Source: an uncultured Bacilli bacterium | GTDB taxonomy: Bacteria > Bacillota_I > Bacilli_A > RF39 > UBA660 | Direction: 5' to 3' | DNA: 33,104 bases | Assembly (NCBI GenBank): GCA_905235045.1 | Contig: CAJOJO010000005.1 | Span: 1 to 33,104, forward strand | Shown here: piece by piece, positions 22,468 to 29,712 of the stretch | Layout of the letters: each line of letters opens with the position of its first letter | How positions within the stretch are numbered: position 1 is the first letter of the stretch | Program-made: the position numbers and the translations under genes | Notes under the pieces: model-generated | The model's database searches: none | Told to the model about the DNA's origin: nothing | What the model saw: only the letters and a program-made list of their open reading frames with translations

Positions 22468-23193
22468 ATGGTTTGTTTAGTAACAGGAAGTGCAAAAAAC
22501 TTAGGCAAAGAAATTATATTAGAATTTGCTAAAAACAATTATGATGTTGTAATTAATTATTTAACAAGCGAATTAGAAGCAAGAGAATTAAAAGAATATA
22601 TTGAAAAAACATATAATGTAAAAGCTTTAGCTATAAAATGTGATATTACTAAAGAAAACGAAGTAGAAAATATGATAAAAAAAATAATTACTGAATTAGG
22701 TAGTATTGATGTCTTAGTAAATAATGCAGCTATTGAGTTAAATAGTGAAATTAACACTAAAAATATTGATTCTTTTCATCAAGTCTTAGATGTTAATTTA
22801 GTTGGTTCGTTTTTAGTAAGTAAATATGCGAAAAAAGTAATGAAAAAAGGTCATATTATTAATATAACAAGTAATAATGCAATAAATAAAAATGACCCTA
22901 ATACTTTAGAATATGATGCTTCTAAAGCAGGAATTATTTCATTAACGCATAACCTTGCTAAAGAATTAAGTCCTACTATAAATGTAAATGCAATTGCTCC
23001 AGGTTGGGTTTTAACTGATAGTATTAAAAAATTAGATAATGAATTAAATGGTGAATTTATAAAATCAGAAAGTCAAAATATATTAAAAGAAAGATTTGCT
23101 AATTCGCAAGAAATAGCTTCTTTAGTATATTATCTAACAACAAATGATTATATAAATGATACAGTAATTACCATAGATGGAGGCTCAAGATGA
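22468..23193 (+). CDS. Short-chain dehydrogenase/reductase (FabG-like)
   Basis: The ORF track starts at 22435, but GAGGTG sits before the ATG at 22468 (MVCLVTGSAKNLG), giving 241 residues, normal for a classical SDR. Features are the NAD(P) motif VTGSAKNLGKEI (the usual TGxxxGxG with Asn in place of the middle Gly), CDIT, VLVNNAAIE, the catalytic Ser in INITSNNA, YxxxK in EYDASKAG, and INVNAIAPGWVLTD, ending with VITIDGGSR. It is a cytoplasmic NAD(P)-dependent oxidoreductase; the substrate is open, and FabG (3-oxoacyl-ACP reductase) is the nearest label. Its stop overlaps the next start (ATGA), so the two form an operon. Confidence 0.9.
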   Translation: MVCLVTGSAKNLGKEIILEFAKNNYDVVINYLTSELEARELKEYIEKTYNVKALAIKCDITKENEVENMIKKIITELGSIDVLVNNAAIELNSEINTKNIDSFHQVLDVNLVGSFLVSKYAKKVMKKGHIINITSNNAINKNDPNTLEYDASKAGIISLTHNLAKELSPTINVNAIAPGWVLTDSIKKLDNELNGEFIKSESQNILKERFANSQEIASLVYYLTTNDYINDTVITIDGGSR

Positions 23194-24407
23194 TTGAAGA
23201 AGCAGAATTAAAATTAAGTAAAATATATCAAGAAATAGACCATAAATGCTTTGTAAATAGTGAAAAAGTTATTAATGCATTTCATAAAAATAATTTATCA
23301 GAAATTCATTTTAATAGTACAACTGGCTATGGTTATAATGATATTGGAAGAGATGTGATTGAAAGTATTTATGCCGATATTTTTAAGGCTGAAGATGCTT
23401 TAGTAAGAAGTCAATTTATATCTGGTAGTCATGCTTTAAATGTTACTTTATTTGGACTTTTAAGACCGGGTGATACATTACTTTCAATTACTGGTTTACC
23501 ATATGATACTTTGCACGAAGTAATTGGTATTAAAGAAAATGAAAGCTCTTTAAAATCATTTGGCATTAACTATGAACAAATAGATTTAGTTAATAATGAA
23601 TTTAATTATGAAGAAATTGAAAAAAAATTAAAAGAAAAGAAAATTAAAGTAATAGAAATTCAAAGATCAAGAGGATATGCTTTACGTAAAAGTATAACAA
23701 TTAAAAAACTAAAAGAAGTTATTGAGTTTATTAAACAAATTGATTCGGAAGTTATTATTATGGTTGATAACTGCTACTGTGAGTTTGTTGATACAGTAGA
23801 ACCAATTGAGATAGGAGCAGATATAGCGGTAGGCTCTTTAATCAAAAACTTAGGAGCAGGAATTAGTCCAAATGGTGCTTATGTAGTAGGTAGAAAAGAT
23901 TTAATTAAATTAGTTGGTGAACGTTTAACTTTACCAGGTGAAGGAAAAGATGTAGGACCAACATTGGGAATTAACAAATCAATTATTCAAGGATTATATA
24001 TGGCGCCTAGTGTTGTAGCTGCTTCTTTAAAAACCGCTGTTTTAACAAGTTATATATTAGCTAATATGGGATACCAAGTAGATCCAAAATATGATGAAGA
24101 AAGAGCGGATATTGTTGAAGCTATAACATTTAATAATCCGGAAGATTTAATCCATTATATTGAGGGAATTCAGGCTGGTTCAGCAGTAGATGCTAGTGCC
24201 TTACCAATCCCAACTGATATGCCAGGGTATGATGACCAAATAATAATGGCTAGTGGATCATTTACGCAAGGTTCTTCAATCGAATTATCTTGTGATGGAC
24301 CAATTAGACCTCCATATATAGCTTTTCAACAAGGATCTTTAACTTACGAATATGGTAAAATTGGTTTACAGTTTGCGCTTGACAGAATTCTTGAATATAA
24401 AAAGTAA
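23190..24407 (+). CDS. PLP-dependent 'methionine gamma-lyase family' / aluminium-resistance-type protein
   Basis: The 405-residue fold-type I PLP enzyme matches the YnbB-like family (PF06838): HFNSTTGYGYNDIGRD, SQFISGSHALNVTLFGLLRPGDTLLSITGLPYDTLHEVIG, IIMVDNCYCEFVD (PLP-contacting Asp), and the Schiff-base Lys in VGSLIKNLGAGISPNGAYVVG. LPGEGKDVGPTLG, QAGSAVDASALPIPTDMPGYDDQIIMASGSF and DGPIRPPYIAFQQGSLTYEYGKIGLQFAL follow. Length is typical. The true substrate of this family is not settled, despite the annotation name. The start overlaps the SDR stop by 4 bases, suggesting coupled expression of a reductase and a lyase-like enzyme. Confidence 0.92.
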   Translation: MIEEAELKLSKIYQEIDHKCFVNSEKVINAFHKNNLSEIHFNSTTGYGYNDIGRDVIESIYADIFKAEDALVRSQFISGSHALNVTLFGLLRPGDTLLSITGLPYDTLHEVIGIKENESSLKSFGINYEQIDLVNNEFNYEEIEKKLKEKKIKVIEIQRSRGYALRKSITIKKLKEVIEFIKQIDSEVIIMVDNCYCEFVDTVEPIEIGADIAVGSLIKNLGAGISPNGAYVVGRKDLIKLVGERLTLPGEGKDVGPTLGINKSIIQGLYMAPSVVAASLKTAVLTSYILANMGYQVDPKYDEERADIVEAITFNNPEDLIHYIEGIQAGSAVDASALPIPTDMPGYDDQIIMASGSFTQGSSIELSCDGPIRPPYIAFQQGSLTYEYGKIGLQFALDRILEYKK

Positions 24408-24419
24408 TTATGTTATAAT
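24391..24419 (+). promoter_or_regulatory. Promoter of the membrane-anchored protein gene
   Basis: TTGAAT (24391-24396), a 17-base spacer and TATAAT (24414-24419) with a TGT extension; the -35 lies inside the end of the preceding gene. Confidence 0.75.
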
Positions 24420-24434
24420 AAAATAGGTGATAAT

Positions 24435-25034
24435 ATGAAAGAGAATAAAAATGAAATGATGCTATGGGTTGCGATATTAGCTATTATTGGATTATTTATA
24501 TTTTTTATGCCAGATATAGAAAGATTTATCTTTGGACAAGCAAAAAAAGATAAAGAGGCTGGTAAAACAGAAACGGTAGAAAAAACAGAAGAACCTAAAA
24601 AAGAAGAAGAAACAGTTTATCCTACTAAATATGAATGTTCACTTGATAAAACAGAATCATTCTATAAACAAAATATGGCATATAATTATTCATATGATAA
24701 AAAAGGTAACACTCTAGCAGCTGTAGAAGTAATGACAATGATTGCTGATAATGTAGATGCGTATAATCAATTAAAAGCAAATTACCAAAAAAATGAAGAA
24801 TCAATAAATAATATTGGTGAAGAATTTAAAAAATACTATGTATCAAATACAGAATATGATGATGCTAATAGAACAATTAAATTAACAGTTAATGTTAAAG
24901 ATTATGAAAAAACAGTTGCGGCCTTAAATGAATATAATAAAGCACATGCTGATTCATCATTTGATTTAAATATATATGCTACATATGATGAAACAGAAAT
25001 AAATATGAAATCAGATGGCTATACTTGTAAATAA
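24435..25034 (+). CDS. Membrane-anchored extracytoplasmic protein, unknown function
   Basis: The 199-residue protein has a short cytoplasmic N-terminus, one membrane helix (residues 9-27, LWVAILAIIGLFIFFMPDI), and a Lys/Glu-rich linker (residues 37-62, AKKDKEAGKTETVEKTEEPKKEEET). A compact domain of about 130 residues follows. Its only two Cys lie at the domain start (KYECSLD) and the last-but-one residue (YTCK), suggesting a disulfide closing the domain outside the membrane. No lipobox is present, so it is anchored by the helix. AGGTGATAAT precedes the ATG. I do not recognise the domain. It has its own promoter and is followed by the infC promoter. Confidence 0.78.
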   Translation: MKENKNEMMLWVAILAIIGLFIFFMPDIERFIFGQAKKDKEAGKTETVEKTEEPKKEEETVYPTKYECSLDKTESFYKQNMAYNYSYDKKGNTLAAVEVMTMIADNVDAYNQLKANYQKNEESINNIGEEFKKYYVSNTEYDDANRTIKLTVNVKDYEKTVAALNEYNKAHADSSFDLNIYATYDETEINMKSDGYTCK

Positions 25035-25049
25035 GTTAATAAAAAATAG

Positions 25050-25078
25050 TTGACAAACATATATTATTATTGTATAAT
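25050..25078 (+). promoter_or_regulatory. Promoter of infC-rpmI-rplT
   Basis: A perfect consensus promoter: TTGACA (25050-25055), 17-base spacer, TATAAT (25073-25078). It is the strongest promoter in the window, fitting a ribosomal operon. Confidence 0.92.
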
Positions 25079-25084
25079 CATTAA

Positions 25085-25204
25085 GAAATTGAAAGAGGAA
25101 AGTAGTGTATCCACACTCACCTGAGTACGAAATAGTGCTAGGTAAATGCCAATTAATGAATTATTGATAGGTAAAGTGGATACATTATGTATTCACTTTT
25201 TTTT
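25085..25204 (+). ncRNA. L20-type (infC-rpmI-rplT) leader with terminator and antiterminator
   Basis: The leader ends in a 12-bp terminator stem AAAGTGGATACA / TGTATTCACTTT (25173-25184 with 25188-25199, one G:U) with a 3-base loop and eight T. The upstream segment TGTATCCAC (25106-25114) is exactly complementary to the 9 bases GTGGATACA of the terminator's left arm, giving a mutually exclusive antiterminator. The conserved-looking CACTCACCTGAGTACGAAAT stretch and the position before infC match the Bacillota L20 leader, through which ribosomal protein L20 represses its own operon. The infC Shine-Dalgarno starts right after the T run. Confidence 0.85.
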
Positions 25205-25217
25205 GGAGGTGTCAGGT

Positions 25218-25745
25218 ATCGCAAAGGAAAAAGACTTGTACATTAACGAGCAAATACGTGCAAAAGAAGTAATGGTAATTGGTCCTAAAGGTGAACAATT
25301 AGGAATTAAACCAATTGCTGATGCATTAACTTTAGCGAGTTATGCCGGATTTGATTTAGTTATGATTAATAATAATGGTGATACACCAGTATGTAAAATT
25401 ATGGATTATAATAAATTCAAATATGAAAATAAAAAAAGACAAAAAGAAAATCTTAAAAAACAAAGAGAATCCAACTTAGAAATTAAGGAATATCGTTTAT
25501 CAGTAACAATTGATATTCATGATTTTAATACACGTGTTAAAAACTCGTCAAAGTACTTAGAAAAAGGTCATAAAGTTAAAGTTTCGATTCGTTTTAAAGG
25601 AAGAGAAATGGCCCATCCTGAATTAGGAAAAGAAGTTTTAATGCGTTTTGCTGATTCTGTTAAGGATTTAGCAACTCCAGAAGCTGCTCCTAAATTAGAG
25701 GGTAAATTTATGACTATGATGCTTATACCAAATAATGAAAAATAG
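25218..25745 (+). CDS. infC: Translation initiation factor IF-3, AUC start
   Basis: IF-3 binds the 30S subunit, prevents 50S joining and checks start codons. I place the start at the ATC at 25218: GGAGGT lies 7 bases upstream, and the protein then begins (M)AKEKDLYINEQIRAKEVMVIGPKGEQLGI, 175 residues, the normal IF-3 length. The ATG at 25146 used by the ORF track lies inside the leader, before the terminator, and would add 24 non-homologous residues. Both IF-3 domains are present: N-terminal to about residue 80 (IADALTLASYAGFDLVMIN, CKIMDYNKFKYE) and C-terminal (EYRLSVTIDIHDFNTRVKN, RFKGREMAHPELG). A rare AUU-type start on infC is known to give autoregulation by IF-3; AUC should behave likewise. 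It is followed by rpmI. Confidence 0.95.
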   Translation: MAKEKDLYINEQIRAKEVMVIGPKGEQLGIKPIADALTLASYAGFDLVMINNNGDTPVCKIMDYNKFKYENKKRQKENLKKQRESNLEIKEYRLSVTIDIHDFNTRVKNSSKYLEKGHKVKVSIRFKGREMAHPELGKEVLMRFADSVKDLATPEAAPKLEGKFMTMMLIPNNEK

Positions 25746-25756
25746 GAGGAATTATT

Positions 25757-25945
25757 ATGCCAAAACAAAAAACACATAAAGGTATGTCTAAAGTTTGTAA
25801 GGTAAGACCAGGTGGAACAATTAAAATAGGTAAACCTGGAAGAAACCATATGACAGGAAAGAAAAATTCAACATTTAATCGTGCTGGTAGAAAAGGTAGT
25901 TCTTTAACCCAAGCAGATTACAAAAGAATTAAAGATTTTATATAG
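25757..25945 (+). CDS. rpmI: Ribosomal protein L35
   Basis: A 62-residue basic 50S protein with the L35 pattern: MPKQKTHKGMSKVCKVRPGGTIKIGKPGRNHMTGKKNSTFNRAGRKGSSLTQADYKRIK. TAGGAGG lies before the ATG, 11 bases after infC. It is the middle gene of the conserved infC-rpmI-rplT operon and is therefore expected to be under the L20 leader. Confidence 0.96.
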   Translation: MPKQKTHKGMSKVCKVRPGGTIKIGKPGRNHMTGKKNSTFNRAGRKGSSLTQADYKRIKDFI

Positions 25946-25960
25946 AAAGTAGGGAGAAAT

Positions 25961-26530
25961 ATGCCAAGAGTTAAAGGTGGAACAATACATCGTGCAAGAC
26001 GTACAAAAGTAATGAAGTCAGCTAAAGGTTACTTTGGTAGTAAACATAGATTATATAAAACTGCTAAAGAACAAGTAATGCATTCATTAAAATATTCATA
26101 TAGAGATAGAAGACAAAAGAAAAGAGATTTTCGTAAATTATGGATTACAAGAATTAACGCAGCTTGCCGTATGAATAATATTAGCTATTCAAAATTCATT
26201 AATGGTTTATCAAAAGCAGGTGTTAATGTTAACCGTAAAATGTTATCAGAGATTGCAATTAATGATCCAAAAACATTTACTGAATTAGTTAAAGTTGCTA
26301 ACGATGGTTTAGCTGGCAAAGTAGTAAAAGAAGAAAAACCAGTTAAAAAAGAAACAGTAAAAGCTTCTCCAAAAAAGGTTGAAGCTAAAGAAGTAAAACC
26401 TGCAGCTAAAACTGAAGTTAAAGATTTATCTAAATTAACTGTTGCTGAATTAAAAGAATTAGCTAAAAAGAAAAAAATTGAAGGTTATACTTCAATGAAA
26501 AAAGCTGAATTACTTGACGCTTTAAAATAA
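25961..26530 (+). CDS. rplT: Ribosomal protein L20 with a SAP/Rho_N-like C-terminal extension
   Basis: Residues 1-118 are a normal L20 ([62 protein letters not shown]), an early 50S assembly protein that also represses its own operon. The protein goes on to 189 residues: a Lys/Glu/Pro-rich linker (119-154) and then [16 protein letters not shown] and [19 protein letters not shown] (155-189), which looks like a SAP/Rho_N-type nucleic-acid-binding helical module. GGGAG precedes the ATG. The terminator follows at the stop, with the dinD promoter in it. The L20 identity is certain; the module call is by pattern. Confidence 0.95.
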   Translation: MPRVKGGTIHRARRTKVMKSAKGYFGSKHRLYKTAKEQVMHSLKYSYRDRRQKKRDFRKLWITRINAACRMNNISYSKFINGLSKAGVNVNRKMLSEIAINDPKTFTELVKVANDGLAGKVVKEEKPVKKETVKASPKKVEAKEVKPAAKTEVKDLSKLTVAELKELAKKKKIEGYTSMKKAELLDALK

Positions 26531-26552
26531 TCAATTATTTGATTATTTTTTT
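26526..26552 (+). terminator. Terminator of infC-rpmI-rplT
   Basis: A perfect 9-bp stem AATAATCAA / TTGATTATT, loop TTAT, followed by T. Its right arm contains the -35 of the next promoter. Confidence 0.85.
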
Positions 26553-26568
26553 TATATTTTTATATAAT
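26539..26568 (+). promoter_or_regulatory. Promoter of dinD
   Basis: TTGATT (26539-26544), an 18-base spacer and a perfect TATAAT (26563-26568). The -35 sits in the terminator stem of rplT. Confidence 0.65.
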
Positions 26569-26631
26569 TTTTTTAAATTTTTAGAAGGATTTTTAAAATT
26601 TTTATCGAATGATATTTATAGAGGTGATAAT

Positions 26632-27450
26632 GTGAATAAATTAAAAGTAAATGAAAGTGTGTTTGAAAGTATCAAACATACTGATGAATATGGTAATGAG
26701 TATTGGATGGCAAGAGAATTAGGAAAAATACTTGAATATAGTGAATATAGAAAATTTTTGCCAGTTATAAATAAGGCAATTATCACATGTAAGACAAGTA
26801 ATCAAAATATAGATAATCATTTCGTCCAAGTGAGCGTAATGATAAAAATTGCAAAGGGTGCGCAAAGAAAAGTGCTTGATTATAAACTATCTCGTTACGC
26901 ATGCTATTTAATTGCCCAAAATGGTGATTCAAGAAAAAAAGTAATAGCTTTAGCCCAAACCTATTTTGCTATTCAAACAAGAAAACAAGAACTAATGGAA
27001 GAAGAATATAAACTACTATCTGAAGATGAAAAAAGACTAAAGATTAGAAAAGAAGTAAAAGAAAATAATTTTGATTTAAATAGAACTGCTATTAAAAGTG
27101 GTGTTAAAGATTTAGCTAGATTCCATAATGCTGGATATAAAGGTTTATATAATGGTGAGACAGCTAATGATATAGCTAAAAGAAAAGGATTAAGATATAG
27201 AGAAGATATTCTAGATAATATGGGGAGTGAAGAGTTAGGCGCAAATCTATTTAGGATAACGCAAACAGATGCTAAATTAAAAAGAGAAAATGTCGATAAT
27301 GAATATAAAGCTGATAGTATTCATTTTGAAGTTGGAAAAAACGTTAGAGAAGCAATAATTAAGAATAAAAGTATTACACCAGAAAACTTACCTACACCAA
27401 TAAGTAGTTTAAAAGAACTTGATAATAAAAAATCATCAATGAAAATTTGA
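26632..27450 (+). CDS. dinD: DinD-like DNA-damage-inducible protein
   Basis: The ORF track starts at a TTG in the rplT terminator; the real start is the GTG at 26632, directly after GAGGTGATAAT, giving 272 residues, close to E. coli DinD (about 274). Similarity to DinD runs along the whole chain: FESIKHTDEYGNEYWMARELGKILEYSEYRKFLPVI, NHFVQVSVMIKIAKGAQR, DYKLSRYACYLIAQNGD, ALAQTYFAIQTRKQEL, DEKRLKIRKEVKENN, FHNAGYKGLYNG, ILDNMGSEELGANLFRITQTDAKL, HFEVGKNVREAI and TPENLPTPISSLKEL. E. coli DinD is SOS-induced and inhibits RecA filaments. The N-terminal half resembles BRO/antirepressor DNA-binding domains. No LexA-type box (GAACnnnnGTTC) is visible upstream. Confidence 0.93.
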   Translation: MNKLKVNESVFESIKHTDEYGNEYWMARELGKILEYSEYRKFLPVINKAIITCKTSNQNIDNHFVQVSVMIKIAKGAQRKVLDYKLSRYACYLIAQNGDSRKKVIALAQTYFAIQTRKQELMEEEYKLLSEDEKRLKIRKEVKENNFDLNRTAIKSGVKDLARFHNAGYKGLYNGETANDIAKRKGLRYREDILDNMGSEELGANLFRITQTDAKLKRENVDNEYKADSIHFEVGKNVREAIIKNKSITPENLPTPISSLKELDNKKSSMKI

Positions 27451-27474
27451 CAAAATTTAAAAAAGCTATATAAT
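27447..27474 (+). promoter_or_regulatory. Promoter of the kinase-like/Fic pair
   Basis: TTGACA (27447-27452), a 16-base spacer and TATAAT (27469-27474), both perfect hexamers. The -35 overlaps the dinD stop codon. No terminator is seen between dinD and this promoter. Confidence 0.8.
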
Positions 27475-27515
27475 AGAACACAATTTGAATAAAAAGGGGA
27501 TTGGTTGGTGATATT

Positions 27516-28406
27516 ATGCTAACAAAAAATATATCATACAAGAAATTTAAAGAATTAAAAAAACTAGAATTAGATAAATCAATAGTTGGTAAAGAAGGTA
27601 CTTTGTTTTTTGTTGATGATAAGGATAAATGGGATAGAAACCAAAAACTAGTAAAAAGATTCTATAATACATCAGGACCGACATTTAGTAATAAATTATA
27701 TACGATAAACTCACTAATCAATCAAAAAGAAAACATTGATATAGATGAACTTGTTATGCCAGAAAAACTAGTTGTTTCTAATAGTGAAATAATTGGTTAT
27801 ACAATGGATTATATTGATGGTACTAATTTAGGTTTATTACTTAAAAATCCTAAATTAGATAGAGAACAAGCTATTAATTATTTAAAACAAATAGGAATTA
27901 TCTTAGAAAAAATAAGTAAATTAAACGAATATGGTATTGTTAATAACTTTTATTTGAATGATGTTCATGAAGGCAATTTTGTTGTTAATAAAGAAGGTAT
28001 AGTACGTGTAGTTGATATGGATAGTTGTCGTATTGATGATAATAATCCATTTATTGCTAAATATTTATGTCCTTTTTCGCAAGTTGACTTATATCCAGAA
28101 AAATATAGTCAAAAAGCTGCTAAAGGTTCAGGTGGTTATATTATGCCAGATAAAAATAGTGATTTATATTGCTATAACATAATGATTCTAAATTATTTAT
28201 ATCAAGATAATATTACTAAATTAGATATTCCAGAATTATATGAATATTTAAACTATCTTATTAGTATAGGTTTTCCATATGAATTAGTAGATTCATTTAA
28301 TAAATTGTTTGAAAATACTGATAATATTAATCCATATGAATTATTAGATTTAATTCCATGTGATAAAGGTAGAGCTATTAAGAAAGTATACGAATTGAGA
28401 AAATAA
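27516..28406 (+). CDS. Protein-kinase/APH-like phosphotransferase
   Basis: I use the ATG at 27516, after GGTGAT, rather than the TTG at 27501; this gives 296 residues. The kinase-like plan is visible: a candidate ATP-binding Lys in QKLVKRFY (44/47), hinge-like TMDYIDG (97-102), the catalytic loop NDVHEGNFVV (D149, H151, N154, as DxHxxN) and the metal-binding VVDMDS (D167/D169, in place of DFG). A glycine loop is not obvious. This suggests an aminoglycoside-phosphotransferase or small-lipid/protein kinase fold with an unknown substrate. It heads a two-gene operon; the Fic gene starts one base after its stop. Confidence 0.8.
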   Translation: MLTKNISYKKFKELKKLELDKSIVGKEGTLFFVDDKDKWDRNQKLVKRFYNTSGPTFSNKLYTINSLINQKENIDIDELVMPEKLVVSNSEIIGYTMDYIDGTNLGLLLKNPKLDREQAINYLKQIGIILEKISKLNEYGIVNNFYLNDVHEGNFVVNKEGIVRVVDMDSCRIDDNNPFIAKYLCPFSQVDLYPEKYSQKAAKGSGGYIMPDKNSDLYCYNIMILNYLYQDNITKLDIPELYEYLNYLISIGFPYELVDSFNKLFENTDNINPYELLDLIPCDKGRAIKKVYELRK

Positions 28407-28407
28407 T

Positions 28408-29367
28408 ATGGATATAGTAAATAATCAAAACCCTAACAAAGTAAAATATTTTGATTTAAGGGATTATGTAAGTAAAATAAAACTTAGTAGTAATGTCTTG
28501 GAACACATGGAAGAAACTAATAAAGACTTTGATACCTATATGAAAAGAATTAATGCTTGTGAAGAAGAAGATGTTATTCATCTATGGCTAATTAGTATGG
28601 CTGAAGAAATAGTTAAATCTAATCAAATTGAAAATCATTATGTTAAAAGACAAGATATTTTAAAAGAAGACTTATTCATTAGAAATATGAATATAAATCA
28701 TGAACGTATTCATGAATTACGTAATTTTGTCTTAAAAGAAGAACCAATCACTGATTATCGTAAAGGGCCTATTAAAGTAAGTGCGGTGTATAAAGATAAA
28801 CCAGAAAAAATATTTTGGTATGGCCCAGAACCTGAAGATGTTCCTAAATTTATGAATGATTTTATTGATATTTATAAATCACAAGAATTATCACTAATTG
28901 ACTCTAACCCATTTTTAAAAAGTGCTTTAATTCATTTATTATTTGTAAGAATTCATCCATATGGTGATGGTAATGGTAGAACTGCTAGATTATTACATAG
29001 TATTAAAGTTACTGAACAAATGAATAAAGCATATAACAAGAATTATCGTTTAAGCCCAATAAATATATCAGGTAGTATTCTAATAAATCAATGTACTTAT
29101 GTAAATATACTTGATAACATATATTTTGATTTGGAACATGATAATAATGAATATATAAATAAATGGTTTAATTTTATTTTAAATATGGTTGATGAACAAT
29201 TATATTATTCTCGCTCTAAATTAGATAGTTTACGTAAAACTTATGATTTATATAAAATTGATGATCAAACATTTAATAAAATATTTAACCGTATTATTAA
29301 TGATATGATGAGCGTTGATGAAATTAGTGAATTAGAGCCAAATAAGGTTTTAACATTACTTAAATAG
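28408..29367 (+). CDS. Fic-domain protein (class II, self-inhibited)
   Basis: Fic enzymes transfer AMP or other phosphate-containing groups to target proteins. The 319-residue protein has an intact active-site motif HPYGDGNGRTAR (183-194; consensus HPFx(D/E)GNGR), the flap-like VYKDKPEKIFWYGP region and the Fic helical core. Upstream, SNQIEN (71-76) fits the inhibitory motif (S/T)xxxE(G/N), placing it in class II, where the N-terminal helix blocks ATP binding within the same chain. A C-terminal helical region follows. It starts one base after the kinase-like gene, in the same operon, and ends at a strong terminator. The target is unknown; the catalytic residues look functional. Confidence 0.93.
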   Translation: MDIVNNQNPNKVKYFDLRDYVSKIKLSSNVLEHMEETNKDFDTYMKRINACEEEDVIHLWLISMAEEIVKSNQIENHYVKRQDILKEDLFIRNMNINHERIHELRNFVLKEEPITDYRKGPIKVSAVYKDKPEKIFWYGPEPEDVPKFMNDFIDIYKSQELSLIDSNPFLKSALIHLLFVRIHPYGDGNGRTARLLHSIKVTEQMNKAYNKNYRLSPINISGSILINQCTYVNILDNIYFDLEHDNNEYINKWFNFILNMVDEQLYYSRSKLDSLRKTYDLYKIDDQTFNKIFNRIINDMMSVDEISELEPNKVLTLLK

Positions 29368-29370
29368 TGA

Positions 29371-29393
29371 AAACTAGTGTAAACTAGTTTTTA
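29371..29393 (+). terminator. Terminator of the kinase-like/Fic operon
   Basis: A perfect 8-bp stem AAACTAGT / ACTAGTTT with loop GTAA is followed by TT and an AT-rich tail. Confidence 0.8.
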
Positions 29394-29418
29394 TTATGCT
29401 TTTTATTTATTTAAATTG

Positions 29419-29427
29419 TGTTATAAT
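29419..29427 (+). promoter_or_regulatory. Extended -10 promoter of the 71-residue membrane protein gene
   Basis: TGTTATAAT lies 15 bases before the ATG. Confidence 0.6.
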
Positions 29428-29442
29428 TGATATGGTGATAAT

Positions 29443-29658
29443 ATGTTTAGTTTTTTAGGATTATTTTTAGGTGATAGTGCCGCTTATTTAATATGGTTTA
29501 TTGTTTTAGCTATTGGTTTTTATTTTGGTTTAAAATTCTTAGACAAAATAACTAATCGATATATATATAATATTGTTAATTTTTTGTGTTATGCTATTTT
29601 AGGTTTTTTATTAGTAATGTTTTTTATAAAATTAGTTATGAGAGTTTTTTCTATTTAA
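29443..29658 (+). CDS. Small membrane protein, two membrane helices
   Basis: A 71-residue hydrophobic protein with two predicted membrane spans: about residues 13-31 (AAYLIWFIVLAIGFYFGL) and 43-66 (NIVNFLCYAILGFLLVMFFIKLV), with a charged loop between (KFLDKITNRY). TATGGTGATAAT precedes the ATG. It has its own extended -10 promoter and a weak following hairpin (AAGG/CCTT with a T run, 29656-29680). I do not recognise the family and see no signature. Confidence 0.75.
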   Translation: MFSFLGLFLGDSAAYLIWFIVLAIGFYFGLKFLDKITNRYIYNIVNFLCYAILGFLLVMFFIKLVMRVFSI

Positions 29659-29680
29659 GGAAAAACCTTTTTTTTTATCA
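29656..29680 (+). terminator. Weak terminator before parE
   Basis: AAGG-AAAAA-CCTT, only a 4-bp stem, but followed by nine T in a row just after the stop codon. Confidence 0.5.
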
Positions 29681-29687
29681 TTTTTTT

Positions 29688-29696
29688 TGGTATAAT
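29688..29696 (+). promoter_or_regulatory. Extended -10 promoter of parE
   Basis: TGGTATAAT lies 16 bases before the GTG start. Confidence 0.6.
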
Positions 29697-29712
29697 TTAA
29701 AAGGTGATAGAC

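Noticed and set aside
25146-25217. In-frame ATG upstream of infC (ORF-track start)
   Set aside because: It lies in the L20-type leader, reads through the terminator stem and T run, adds residues not typical of IF-3, and has only a weak ribosome site; GGAGGT points to ATC at 25218.
26539-26631. ORF-track extension of dinD from a TTG
   Set aside because: It starts in the rplT terminator and the dinD promoter; GTG at 26632 has the SD and gives the DinD family length.
26569-26631. Possible SOS/LexA box before dinD (CGAATGATATTTAT)
   Set aside because: Too few matches to the Bacillota LexA consensus (CGAACnnnnGTTCG type); the second half-site is missing.
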